The position numbers were made by a program, and so were the translations under genes. From F22 sp963678855 (lineage in GTDB: Bacteria > Bacteroidota > Bacteroidia > Bacteroidales > Bacteroidaceae), in contig OY787448.1 of NCBI GenBank assembly GCA_963678855.1, positions 1,364,001-1,428,000 on the forward strand: a stretch of 64,000 nt of DNA, written 5' to 3'. The stretch's first letter is position 1. Each line of letters begins with the position of its first letter. Under the pieces are notes generated by a model. That model worked only from the letters and a program-made list of their open reading frames with translations. It had not been told where the DNA came from and made no database searches. Shown in pieces: positions 53,481 through 61,925 of the stretch.

Positions 53481-56400
53481 TTATGCTTTCTTTACGCTGA
53501 CAGTTCTTGCTTTCACTGTAGACTTACCTGTCCCTGTTGCAGCATCTGGCTGTGCAGTATTAGTTGGCGTATTTACTTTTGTATTTTCTTCGATAATATG
53601 CAAGCGTCTATCAATCATGCCCGAGATATCATCATGAGCTTGATAGTTTTGTGCCAAGCCTTCAAGATATTGCTTAGCTTCCTCCCACTTTTCTTGGTGG
53701 ATATACACATCAGCAAGCAAGATAAAAGTTCTCGCCAACCAATAAGCATGAGGTGTTCCCTTTTGAATATATGCTTGGGCTTGTTTCTCTGTCTCTGCAT
53801 ATCGCTTTTGATCATAGGCTAGCTGTGCCACTAAATAGCTGGCTTCTGCACCTTCTTTGTACTTCAAATCACTTAAAGGACGCAAGACTTTACTTGCTAC
53901 ATCCAACTTTTTCAATGCCAGTGCCGACTTACCCCATTCTAGACGTATCTTACGTATTTCAGCTTGACCTATTTTCGGTGACTTAATAGCTATAGGCGCT
54001 GCATTAAGCACACGGCGGTATTGCTTAGCTAAATAACCACTATGTGTCACCTTACAGTAAGCATCCAACTGGACTTCCAAATCATCTCCAGCAAAATGAG
54101 CGACTTTTGACCATGCGTTGCTAGCCTCATCCCATTGTTGATGTTTGTCAAATTCATCGGCACGCATAGTCCAAGCAGATAAAGTATAAGCATTTTCTGG
54201 CATCTTAACTAGTTGAGATGTGTAACGCAACATATCACGTCCACTCTTCTGTGATACCGCAATCTTACTTAGATAGTAAAGTGACTGAGCTTTTCGCTTA
54301 GCGACATTACCCTTAGCTACATAACGCTCTAAACTGTTTTTTGCCGAAGCATAGTCTTTTTCCAAGTAACGACGTTCTGCCGCCATAAACATCAGTGAAT
54401 CTTGAGCAGCGACCTTCAATGGTGTCACCCCAGGTAAAGTCTTCGCTAGTTTAGCAAAAGCCTCTACTTGATTACGCTGAATATGTATAGACTGCAAATC
54501 TTCAAAAGCCACTTGTGCCTCTTCAGTGCTTGGATAATCTAAGATAGTCTTCTTATATGCCGCAATCGCTTTATCATACTTTTTAGCCTGATAATGCAAC
54601 ACACCTATTTCCAAAGATGCCTTTCGTGACAACACATGCTTAGGGTGCGCGTTGATCAATTTATTAAAACAAGCGATGGCCGCTGCTTCCTTATGTTGCT
54701 GTACAAGTGCTCTTCCTTGCTCATACTGAGCCTTCAAGATATAAGATGATTGTGGATAAGTTTGTTGAAGTCGAGTCGAAAGCTGTTCTTTCTTCTCATA
54801 TTGTTCTTCGACACCAGCAATCATGGCCATTTGATACAAAGCATAGTCTCCTCCAGCAGGATATACTTTCAAAGCTTGTTCATAATAGCTAGTCGCCTTA
54901 TGCAAATCTCGCTTGTAGTAAAACGCATCACCTAAACGATTCAAAGCATCACCACGTGCCTCTACTTTCTTTGCTCCAGGCAATCCCATAAAGCTCTGGA
55001 ATAGACGAATTGCTTGTGTATATCGTTTTTGATTAAAGGCACAATACCCTAGATTGTACTTGCCCATAGCGTACAATTCACTTTGCTTATCAGCATACTG
55101 CTGCATAAAGCGGTTATAGTGCTTGGTAGCTTGTGGATATTCTTTTTGTTTTTGACAGATATCACCCAACCAATAATCGGCACGAATAGCCGTTTGTGCA
55201 TCATACTGTTTTAGTTTTTGAGCAGACAGCAAATACTTTCGAGCCTGTGCAAACAGACTCTTAGCAATTAGTCCCTCAGAGAGCTTCACCAAGACCTGTG
55301 CTTTGGCTTTAAGCACTCGACTCCCTGGTTTATTAATTCTATTAATTGCTTTCAATGAAGCTGCATAGTTTTGCTGTTTCAAATAGCCATCAACAAGATA
55401 TCCCAGCACCTCGTCTTTATATTTAGAAGCAGGATAAGTCTGAGTAAACTGCTCCATTGTAGGCAACCAGCTAGCGACCTCACCTTTATTGGATGCTCGC
55501 AACCCTACAGCATAGTTGTATGAAGCTTGCTCACGAATCTTGATATCGCCGTATTTCTCGGCTTCTTTAAAAGCAGATTGAGCAGCTTCTACTTCTCCTA
55601 GCTTCAAACGACAAAGCCCCAATTGCAACCACGCATGAGCTTTTAGTTCGGCATCGTCTTGCGCTTTAGTAACTGGTCTAAACGCAGATGCAGCTTGCGC
55701 ATATTCACCTACTTTATAACGTGACAAGCCCAAGATATAGAGTGCATCCGTACGAGGCTGACTAGTAGTCGACACATAATCTGTCAACAATAAAATAGCT
55801 TCTTTATTTTTGTTCAATTGGTAAGCAGCTACCCCTTGAATACGTCGCATCTCGGCAACTTGTCCTGATGGATTGCTTTGCAGGTATTGAACACCCGTAT
55901 TATAAGCATCTTGATAACGCTTTTGAGTCAAAGCTATTTCACCTAAATAATAAGGAGCTAGATCTTTGAATGCGTTCATATTGCGTACAGCCTTAAAGCC
56001 TTGGATGGCATCGTTCAATCGGCCGTCTACATAAGCGATGTAAGCAGAATAATATGTATATTCACCTTGATAGCGCTTGCCCGCATCACGCATAATATCT
56101 AACGTGCTTTGTGCCCTATCCAATTGCCCCAACTGTAGGTAAGAGATTCCCTGTTGCAACATCAATGTCTGACGCATCTCTCTAGGCAACTTGTCCATAC
56201 GAGACTTATCAAAACACTTGATAGCGTTCTGATACTCTCCACGTTCAAAATAGCAAGACCCTTTCAAAGCCTCTACTGTATTGCGGTATGGTGAATCTGG
56301 ATATCGAGTCATATGTTCCTCAAGCATATCGAGAGCCTCATCTTCATGGAGGTTATATGCTTGTACGGCTTCTTTATAACTCTTTTGAGGTGTTTGTCGT

Positions 56401-56492
56401 CTCCACCCTAATTGGGCAGATGCGGGAACTGATGTAGCTGCTGCACACAAAACGAAACACAGCACTTGAAAAAATCGATTATATTGTTTCAT
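53481..56492 (-). CDS. Exported tetratricopeptide-repeat protein
   Basis: 1003 residues from ATG 56492. The frame is open to 56525, but that start would overlap the Nudix gene, and the signal peptide (residues about 1-27, ending VPASA) begins at 56492. Most of the chain is TPR-like helix pairs, for example YQNAIKCFDKSRMDKLP, YPQATKHYNRFMQQYAD and YAETEKQAQAYIQKG, about 20 or more repeats. This is a periplasmic scaffold type protein, similar in plan to Bacteroidota TPR proteins linked to outer-membrane assembly or gliding, but no specific partner is recognisable. It lies in an operon with the barrel protein downstream. Confidence 0.85.
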   Translation of the reverse strand: MKQYNRFFQVLCFVLCAAATSVPASAQLGWRRQTPQKSYKEAVQAYNLHEDEALDMLEEHMTRYPDSPYRNTVEALKGSCYFERGEYQNAIKCFDKSRMDKLPREMRQTLMLQQGISYLQLGQLDRAQSTLDIMRDAGKRYQGEYTYYSAYIAYVDGRLNDAIQGFKAVRNMNAFKDLAPYYLGEIALTQKRYQDAYNTGVQYLQSNPSGQVAEMRRIQGVAAYQLNKNKEAILLLTDYVSTTSQPRTDALYILGLSRYKVGEYAQAASAFRPVTKAQDDAELKAHAWLQLGLCRLKLGEVEAAQSAFKEAEKYGDIKIREQASYNYAVGLRASNKGEVASWLPTMEQFTQTYPASKYKDEVLGYLVDGYLKQQNYAASLKAINRINKPGSRVLKAKAQVLVKLSEGLIAKSLFAQARKYLLSAQKLKQYDAQTAIRADYWLGDICQKQKEYPQATKHYNRFMQQYADKQSELYAMGKYNLGYCAFNQKRYTQAIRLFQSFMGLPGAKKVEARGDALNRLGDAFYYKRDLHKATSYYEQALKVYPAGGDYALYQMAMIAGVEEQYEKKEQLSTRLQQTYPQSSYILKAQYEQGRALVQQHKEAAAIACFNKLINAHPKHVLSRKASLEIGVLHYQAKKYDKAIAAYKKTILDYPSTEEAQVAFEDLQSIHIQRNQVEAFAKLAKTLPGVTPLKVAAQDSLMFMAAERRYLEKDYASAKNSLERYVAKGNVAKRKAQSLYYLSKIAVSQKSGRDMLRYTSQLVKMPENAYTLSAWTMRADEFDKHQQWDEASNAWSKVAHFAGDDLEVQLDAYCKVTHSGYLAKQYRRVLNAAPIAIKSPKIGQAEIRKIRLEWGKSALALKKLDVASKVLRPLSDLKYKEGAEASYLVAQLAYDQKRYAETEKQAQAYIQKGTPHAYWLARTFILLADVYIHQEKWEEAKQYLEGLAQNYQAHDDISGMIDRRLHIIEENTKVNTPTNTAQPDAATGTGKSTVKARTVSVKKA

Positions 56493-56517
56493 ATTATCCA
56501 GTTTTCTACGATTATAC

Positions 56518-57060
56518 TTATCCAAACATTTCTTTCAATTTGACGACTCCTTTCTTAATGGAAGCCAGTCCGAAATCTTCTACACATAATTGGTCAAAGG
56601 GCACAAAGAAACTGTCTGCTATATCATCGGCTGCATGAAACTCTTTGTCCTGCTTAACATGACAACGCATAAACAAGTCGGTGGTATGCACATCAAAGCC
56701 ACAATAAGGGTAGATATTTGGAATGGAAAACAAGAACTCAGTATTAGTTACTTCTAAACCCGTTTCTTCTAAGACTTCGCGAGTTGTAGCAAATTCAGCA
56801 GTTTCATACGGATCCACAAAACCTCCAGGCAAATCCAAAGTTCCTTTAGCAGGTTCTTTTGCACGACGTGTAACCAATAGTTCATTAGCAGAATTGATAA
56901 TGATGGCTACGGTTGCCGAACATGGGTTGAAGTAATAGACAAAGCCACAATCGGGACAAGACTTGGCTTTCGCATTTTGTACCTCAAATCGTGGCGAACC
57001 GCATTTAGGGCAGAAACGAAACTGCTCTAAGGGATGTAGTGGACTTTCGGGTGCTTCCAT
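56518..57060 (-). CDS. Nudix hydrolase with N-terminal zinc ribbon
   Basis: 180 residues. Cys17, Cys20, Cys35 and Cys38 (CPKC, CPDC) form a zinc ribbon, and the Nudix box spans 79-101 with GG at 79-80, E86, RE at 94-95, EE at 98-99 and GL at 101-102. The arrangement recalls NADH pyrophosphatases (NudC), which are longer; here a short relative probably hydrolyses a nucleoside diphosphate derivative. It is divergent from proS, and the TPR gene follows after 25 bases. Confidence 0.9.
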   Translation of the reverse strand: MEAPESPLHPLEQFRFCPKCGSPRFEVQNAKAKSCPDCGFVYYFNPCSATVAIIINSANELLVTRRAKEPAKGTLDLPGGFVDPYETAEFATTREVLEETGLEVTNTEFLFSIPNIYPYCGFDVHTTDLFMRCHVKQDKEFHAADDIADSFFVPFDQLCVEDFGLASIKKGVVKLKEMFG

Positions 57061-57095
57061 GGGCTGTTTTCCTGTTGATTATCACTAGTTTATGA

Positions 57096-57127
57096 CAAAA
57101 GTACTCTTTTTGTGGTATACTGACAAT
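57096..57127 (-). promoter_or_regulatory. Nudix gene promoter
   Basis: Minus-strand TACTTTTG (57103-57096) with ATTG (57127-57124), one mismatch from TTTG, 20 bases upstream. Confidence 0.5.
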
Positions 57128-57146
57128 GTATTCAGAAGAAAAGTCG

Positions 57147-57154
57147 TATTTTTG
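57147..57154 (+). promoter_or_regulatory. proS promoter (-7 box)
   Basis: TATTTTTG fits TAnnTTTG, 84 bases before the ATG. It lies back to back with the Nudix promoter. Confidence 0.4.
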
Positions 57155-57238
57155 TACCCTAAAGTCAGATTATGCCGACTTGCGGGCTGATATAGTCCAG
57201 ACAAAAAAGATATCAATAAATAATTCATATAATTTAGA

Positions 57239-58720
57239 ATGGCAAAAGAACTAAAGAACTTGACGAAACGCAGCGAAAGCTATTCGCAGTGGTACAACGA
57301 TTTGGTAGTCAAGGCCGACCTAGCTGAGCAATCAGCAGTTCGTGGATGTATGGTCATCAAGCCATATGGGTATGCTATCTGGGAAAAGATGCAACGCCAA
57401 CTTGATGACATGTTTAAAGAAACTGGTCACGTCAACGCATATTTCCCTTTGCTTATCCCTAAGTCTTTCCTTAGTAAAGAGGCAGAGCACGTAGAAGGAT
57501 TTGCTAAAGAGTGTGCAGTTGTTACTCACCACCGCCTGATGAACGATCCTGAAGGTAATGGTGTGGTAGTAGACCCAGCAGCTCGTCTTGAAGAAGAGTT
57601 GATTATTCGTCCTACAAGTGAAACAGTCATCTGGAATACATACCGCAACTGGATTAAGTCTTACCGCGATCTTCCTATTCTTTGCAACCAATGGGCTAAC
57701 GTGATGCGTTGGGAAATGCGTACTCGTATGTTCTTGCGTACTGCTGAGTTCTTGTGGCAAGAAGGTCACACGGCTCACGCTACTCGCGAAGAGGCTGAAG
57801 AAGAGACAGTAAAGATGATCAATGTATATGGCGACTTTGCTGAACAATATATGGGTGTACCTGTTATCAAGGGTGTGAAGAGCGCAAACGAGCGTTTCGC
57901 TGGTGCACTAGACACATACACTATCGAAGCTATGATGCAAGATGGTAAAGCACTTCAAAGTGGTACTTCTCACTTCTTGGGTCAAAACTTCGCTAAGGCA
58001 TTTGATGTTCAGTTCTCAAACAAAGAGAACAAGATGGAATATGTATGGGCTAGCTCATGGGGTGTATCAACACGTCTTATAGGTGCTTTAATTATGACGC
58101 ACTCAGATGACAATGGTTTGGTACTTCCTCCAAACTTGGCTCCTATCCAAGTGGTCATCGTACCTATCTACAAGGGTGATGACCAACTAAATGCGATCAA
58201 CGAGAAGGTTGAAGGTATCGTATCTAAGCTTAAAGCTCTAGGTGTATCTGTAAAATATGACAATGCTGACAATAAGCGTGCAGGATTTAAGTTTGCAGAA
58301 TACGAATTGAAGGGTGTGCCAGTACGTCTTGTTATGGGTAACCGCGACCTTGAGAACGGTACAATCGAAGTAACGCGTCGTGACACTCTTGAAAAAGAAA
58401 CACGCAGCGTAGATGGTATCGAAGAGTACGTAGCTGAACTACTTAAGGAGATTCAAGATAATGTCTACCAAAAGGCATTGAATCACCGTGAGGAAAACAC
58501 ATACGTAATCGATAGCTACGACGAGTTCAAAGAGAAGATTGAAAACGGTGGTTTCTTCTTGTGTCACTGGGATGGTACTCCTGAAACAGAAGAACGCATC
58601 AAGGAAGAAACAAAAGCAACGATTCGTTGTATTCCTATGGATGGCGACAAGACTCCAGGTACTTGTATGGTGACTGGTAAACCATCTGCACAACGTGTGA
58701 TTTTTGCACGTGCGTACTAA
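57239..58720 (+). CDS. proS: Prolyl-tRNA synthetase, archaeal/eukaryotic type
   Basis: 493 residues, the short class (ProRS type 3), without the editing domain of E. coli ProS (about 570 residues). Class II motif 2 region: MRWEMRTRMFLRTAEFLWQEGH (split in the protein near 160-181). PLLIPKSFL and RPTSETVIWNTY belong to the active site. The C-terminus ends in a zinc-like region with CHWDG and the terminal ARAY. Codon use is strongly biased. It is monocistronic, with a terminator at 58765. Confidence 0.96.
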   Translation: MAKELKNLTKRSESYSQWYNDLVVKADLAEQSAVRGCMVIKPYGYAIWEKMQRQLDDMFKETGHVNAYFPLLIPKSFLSKEAEHVEGFAKECAVVTHHRLMNDPEGNGVVVDPAARLEEELIIRPTSETVIWNTYRNWIKSYRDLPILCNQWANVMRWEMRTRMFLRTAEFLWQEGHTAHATREEAEEETVKMINVYGDFAEQYMGVPVIKGVKSANERFAGALDTYTIEAMMQDGKALQSGTSHFLGQNFAKAFDVQFSNKENKMEYVWASSWGVSTRLIGALIMTHSDDNGLVLPPNLAPIQVVIVPIYKGDDQLNAINEKVEGIVSKLKALGVSVKYDNADNKRAGFKFAEYELKGVPVRLVMGNRDLENGTIEVTRRDTLEKETRSVDGIEEYVAELLKEIQDNVYQKALNHREENTYVIDSYDEFKEKIENGGFFLCHWDGTPETEERIKEETKATIRCIPMDGDKTPGTCMVTGKPSAQRVIFARAY

Positions 58721-58764
58721 GCATCAGTAGTCTAGCTGCCAGTAAGCAGCACTCAACAATAAAT

Positions 58765-58805
58765 AATCAGGGCGTATCCACAGTGTGGGTGACGCCCTGA
58801 TTTTG
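58765..58805 (+). terminator. proS terminator
   Basis: AATCAGGGCG (58765-58774) pairs with CGCCCTGATT (58793-58802), with an inner CCAC/GTGG stem, followed by T4. Confidence 0.88.
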
Positions 58806-58907
58806 TATCTACGCCTTACGCACTGACTATAGAAGCCCGATAAAATCGGTATAAGGGCCGATAATGTGGCCATAGGCTTGAATATTCATTCGGCAAGGCT
58901 TGCTAGC
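58806..58907. other. Nested palindromes flanking the second 22-bp array
   Basis: No gene. AAGCC/GGCTT near 58831 and 58875 enclose CCGAT-AAA-ATCGG and GGCC...GGCC; then AGGCTTGCTAGCCT is a small hairpin. Read on the minus strand, CAAGCCTTGCCGAATGAAT resembles the flank of the first array near 24392-24430. Confidence 0.45.
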
Positions 58908-58976
58908 CTCGATGCGAACGTTTCCATCAATTGATGTGAACGTTTGCATCAATTGATGGAAACGTTCGCATCGAGA
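58908..58976. repeat. Three 22-bp quasi-palindromic units forming a perfect 29-bp inverted repeat
   Basis: Units start at 58911, 58933 and 58955, each beginning GATG and containing AACGTT, with ATCAATT at the end of the first two. Because each unit is nearly its own complement, the array also forms a perfect inverted repeat: 58908-58936 pairs with 58947-58975 around the loop TGAACGTTTG. On the right it is followed by GCAATAGG/CCTATTGC (58979-59014). Confidence 0.9.
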
Positions 58977-59038
58977 CGCGCAATAGGTAGAGAAAACTTA
59001 TTGAGCCCTATTGCCACAAAATTGAAGTACAAGAAAAA

Positions 59039-59070
59039 AGGACGCGCCAACAACACCGTTGACACGTCCT
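59039..59070 (-). terminator. Terminator of the purine permease gene
   Basis: AGGACGCGCCAAC (59039-59051) pairs with GTTGACACGTCCT (59058-59070) with two mismatched positions; the minus strand continues T6. The permease stop is at 59107. Confidence 0.8.
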
Positions 59071-59106
59071 TCTATATTTTATAAGGAAATGATTCTTACT
59101 TCAACA

Positions 59107-60450
59107 TTAGAAGCTTTGGAACCATTGTAGGATATTATCAGCACCTACTTGATTGACTACATAACGTAGCAAGAAGAAGAAGGCAATAATATACATCGTC
59201 ATTGACAATTCGCGGAAACGACCAGTCAACATCTTAACAGATACATAAGTCAACATACCTAGTACGATACCTTCTGCGATACTGTAAGAAAGTGGCATCA
59301 TGATGATAGTCATAAATGCAGGCAATGATTCTGTGATATCATTGTAGTTGATCTTACGACCAGACTCAAGCATCAATACCCCAACGATAACCAATGCACT
59401 TGTTGTTGCAGCACTTGGAATCATCAAGAATAGCGGCGAGAAGAACAAGGCCAAGATAAACAAGACGCCTGTCCACAATGCTGTCATACCTGAACGTCCA
59501 CCAGCAGCGATACCTGTAGAACTTTCCACATAAGTAGTTACTGTAGATGTACCTAACATCGCACCGAAGATAGTACCGATAGAGTCGGTCATCAATGCTG
59601 GACGCAAGTGAGGCATACGACCATCTTTCTCTACCATACCGGCACGAGTCGATGCACCAACAAGTGTACCTAGTGTATCGAAAAGATCCATAAAGATCAA
59701 TGAGAATACAACCACTGCAAAGTCAAAAGTGAACAACTTGCTGAAATCGAACTTCATGAAAGTTGGTTCAATTGAGTGAGGCATAGATACCAAGTTGAAA
59801 CCTTCTGGCATATGAGTTACACCTAGAGGAATACCGATAATTGTGACTGCGATAATCGTGTAGAAGATAGCGCCCTTAATATGAAGCTTCATCAACACAG
59901 CTCCTAGGATAATACCTACAAAGGCAAGGATAGAAGCAGCGTTCCACTCACCTAGGGTTACAAATGTGGCTGGATGAGATACCACCATACCAGCACCCTT
60001 CAGACCAATAAAGGCGATGAAAAGACCGATACCTGCTGTAATCGCGTGTCTAATGGTTTCTGGGATACTATTGACAATAGCCTCACGTATATTAAATACA
60101 GTAAGAGCTACGAAAACAAGACCTTCTACCAATACAGCTGTCAAGGCTTGTTCCCATGTATAGCCCATACCTAGGACTAGTGAGTAAGCAAAAAACGCAT
60201 TGATACCCATACCTGGTGCCAACGCGAACGGAGCTTTAGCCAATACGGCCATCAAGATTGTTGCAAATGCAGAAGCAATTGCTGTTGCTGTAAAGGCAGC
60301 TGCCTTGTCCATACCAGCTGTTTCCATTAGTCCTGGATTGACAGCCAAAATATAAGACATCGTTAAGAAGGTCGTTAAACCTGCGATAAACTCTGTACGT
60401 AGAGTCATTGTCTTGGGGTTAAACCCGAAAACACGTTGCAAAATTTCCAT
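59107..60450 (-). CDS. NCS2-family purine permease (AzgA type)
   Basis: 447 residues from ATG 60450; the open frame reaches 60540, but that would cover the promoter, and MEILQRVFGFNP is the family start. About 12-14 membrane segments. Motifs are TEFIAGLTTFLTMSYILAVN at the N-terminus, APGMGINAFFAYS and GLFIAFIGLKGAGM, and the SGIAAGGRSGM region typical of hypoxanthine/guanine/adenine:proton symporters. It imports purine bases; the exact base is not decided by sequence. It is monocistronic with a promoter at 60500-60531. No purine riboswitch fold is visible in the short leader. Confidence 0.92.
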   Translation of the reverse strand: MEILQRVFGFNPKTMTLRTEFIAGLTTFLTMSYILAVNPGLMETAGMDKAAAFTATAIASAFATILMAVLAKAPFALAPGMGINAFFAYSLVLGMGYTWEQALTAVLVEGLVFVALTVFNIREAIVNSIPETIRHAITAGIGLFIAFIGLKGAGMVVSHPATFVTLGEWNAASILAFVGIILGAVLMKLHIKGAIFYTIIAVTIIGIPLGVTHMPEGFNLVSMPHSIEPTFMKFDFSKLFTFDFAVVVFSLIFMDLFDTLGTLVGASTRAGMVEKDGRMPHLRPALMTDSIGTIFGAMLGTSTVTTYVESSTGIAAGGRSGMTALWTGVLFILALFFSPLFLMIPSAATTSALVIVGVLMLESGRKINYNDITESLPAFMTIIMMPLSYSIAEGIVLGMLTYVSVKMLTGRFRELSMTMYIIAFFFLLRYVVNQVGADNILQWFQSF

Positions 60451-60499
60451 TTTGTTTTGTCTATTTGAAGTTTGAATGAATATGGTTTTTTGGAAAGCG

Positions 60500-60531
60500 C
60501 AAAGATAGTGATAATTCCTGACACAGAGAAA
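60500..60531 (-). promoter_or_regulatory. Purine permease promoter
   Basis: Minus-strand TATCTTTG (60507-60500) with TTTC (60531-60528), one mismatch from TTTG, 20 bases upstream. The leader is about 45 bases. Confidence 0.55.
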
Positions 60532-60642
60532 GGGGGACATCTAAAAAGAAAGTTTATTCACACAGGAAACTGAATGATTTTCTATAAGAAATTTTAAATT
60601 GAATGGTACACCATCGGTCAGGCATACTTTTTCCTATACCCA

Positions 60643-60674
60643 TTTGGTAATTTCAAGTTTTTACAGTACGTTTG
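60643..60674 (+). promoter_or_regulatory. DUF59-lpxH promoter
   Basis: TTTG (60643-60646), 20 bases, TACGTTTG (60667-60674): full consensus, 33 bases before ATG 60708. Confidence 0.65.
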
Positions 60675-60707
60675 TGATAATACAATAAAATAATAAACAT
60701 AGAATAT

Positions 60708-61016
60708 ATGCAAGAAGAACTTCAACTTAAAATAGTCGAGGCCCTTAAAACTGTTTTTGACCCTGAAATTCCTGTCAACATATACGATTTGGGATTGGTA
60801 TATAGTATTGTTGTAAATGATGACCTAAATGCAGAAATCGAAATGACCTTGACAGCTCCAAACTGTCCAGCTGCCGATTTCATCATCGAAGATGTGAAGA
60901 TGCGCGTAGAAGGCATCAAAGAGATTAAAGAATGTCACGTTAACCTAGTTTTCGAGCCAGAATGGAATCAAGATATGATGACCGAAGAAGCTAAGCTAGA
61001 TCTTGGCTTTTTGTAA
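60708..61016 (+). CDS. DUF59/MIP18 family protein (SufT-like)
   Basis: 102 residues. The family helps assemble or deliver iron-sulfur clusters (SufT, PaaD and eukaryotic MIP18 belong here). The typical sequence FDPEIPVNIYDLGLVYSI is at about 17-34, and the conserved Cys lies in LTAPNCPAADFI near 49. A C-terminal Glu/Asp-rich stretch follows. No suf genes are adjacent. lpxH starts 48 bases downstream, so the two may share a transcript. Confidence 0.88.
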   Translation: MQEELQLKIVEALKTVFDPEIPVNIYDLGLVYSIVVNDDLNAEIEMTLTAPNCPAADFIIEDVKMRVEGIKEIKECHVNLVFEPEWNQDMMTEEAKLDLGFL

Positions 61017-61064
61017 ACCAACATCCAAGTACTGATTACCCACTTACACTTTATTAGCCAGCTT

Positions 61065-61853
61065 ATGACGGAACCTAGAAAACATGTTTACTTCCTATCA
61101 GATGTACACCTTGGCTGCTTAGCCATCGAGCATCGTCGCACCCATGAACGCCGTTTGGTACATTTCTTAGATAGTATCAAACACAAAGCGCGTGCTGTCT
61201 ATCTACTGGGAGACATTTTTGATTTCTGGTACGAATACAAGATGGTGGTACCTAAAGGCTATACACGCTTTCTAGGAAAGATCTCAGAAATGACCGATAT
61301 GGGTATTGAAGTACATTTCTTCCCAGGTAATCATGACTGGTGGTGTGGCGACTATTTCGAAAAGGAATGTGGCATGACTGTACACTACGGACCACAAGTC
61401 CTAGAAATTTTGGGCCAAGAGTTCTATTTAGCCCATGGAGATGGTCTAGGCGAGAAGGACAAAAAGTTTTTGTTCCTACGCAAGATGTTCCATAGCAAAT
61501 TCCTTCGCAGATGCTTTAACTGCTTACACCCTCGCTGGGCTTTAGATTTTGGACTGAATTGGGCCAAGCAGAGTCGTTTAGCTCATCAAGATGCACATGG
61601 GTCATTATCTGGTGACAACTATAGAGGAGAAGCCAATGAACCTCTAGTCATTTTTGCGAAAGAGTACTTGCAATCACATCAATCGATCAACTTCTTCATG
61701 TTTGGTCACTATCACTTTATGCTCGATTTGATGCTAGCGCGTAGTTCACGCGTCCTCGTTTTAGGAGATTGGTTCACTCATTATTCTTATGCGATGTGGG
61801 ATGGAGAGCAAATGATTCTAGACCAATATTTGGAAGGAGAGACTCAACCGTAA
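61065..61853 (+). CDS. lpxH: UDP-2,3-diacylglucosamine diphosphatase
   Basis: 262 residues, a calcineurin-like metallophosphoesterase. The metal motifs are in order: FLSDVHLG (Asp13, His15), LLGDIFDFWYEY, PGNHDWW, AHGDG and GHYHF. LpxH hydrolyses UDP-2,3-diacylglucosamine to lipid X in lipid A synthesis. The GDxFDxW and HGD motifs are more consistent with LpxH than with general phosphodiesterases. The other lpx genes are outside the window. It ends at a 15-bp terminator. Confidence 0.9.
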   Translation: MTEPRKHVYFLSDVHLGCLAIEHRRTHERRLVHFLDSIKHKARAVYLLGDIFDFWYEYKMVVPKGYTRFLGKISEMTDMGIEVHFFPGNHDWWCGDYFEKECGMTVHYGPQVLEILGQEFYLAHGDGLGEKDKKFLFLRKMFHSKFLRRCFNCLHPRWALDFGLNWAKQSRLAHQDAHGSLSGDNYRGEANEPLVIFAKEYLQSHQSINFFMFGHYHFMLDLMLARSSRVLVLGDWFTHYSYAMWDGEQMILDQYLEGETQP

Positions 61854-61872
61854 ATTACACACATTATATAGT

Positions 61873-61912
61873 AAAGGCTACTTAGCAACTGTTTTAGTGC
61901 TAAGTAGCCTTT
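61873..61912. terminator. Terminator after lpxH, possibly bidirectional
   Basis: Perfect 15-bp stem AAAGGCTACTTAGCA / TGCTAAGTAGCCTTT (61873-61887 with 61898-61912). It lies between convergent genes, 14 bases past the minus-strand stop at 61926. Confidence 0.92.
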
Positions 61913-61925
61913 ATTATATATATTA

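Noticed and set aside
60451..60707. Purine riboswitch before the NCS2 permease
   Set aside because: The inferred leader is only about 45 bases and has no three-way-junction motif.
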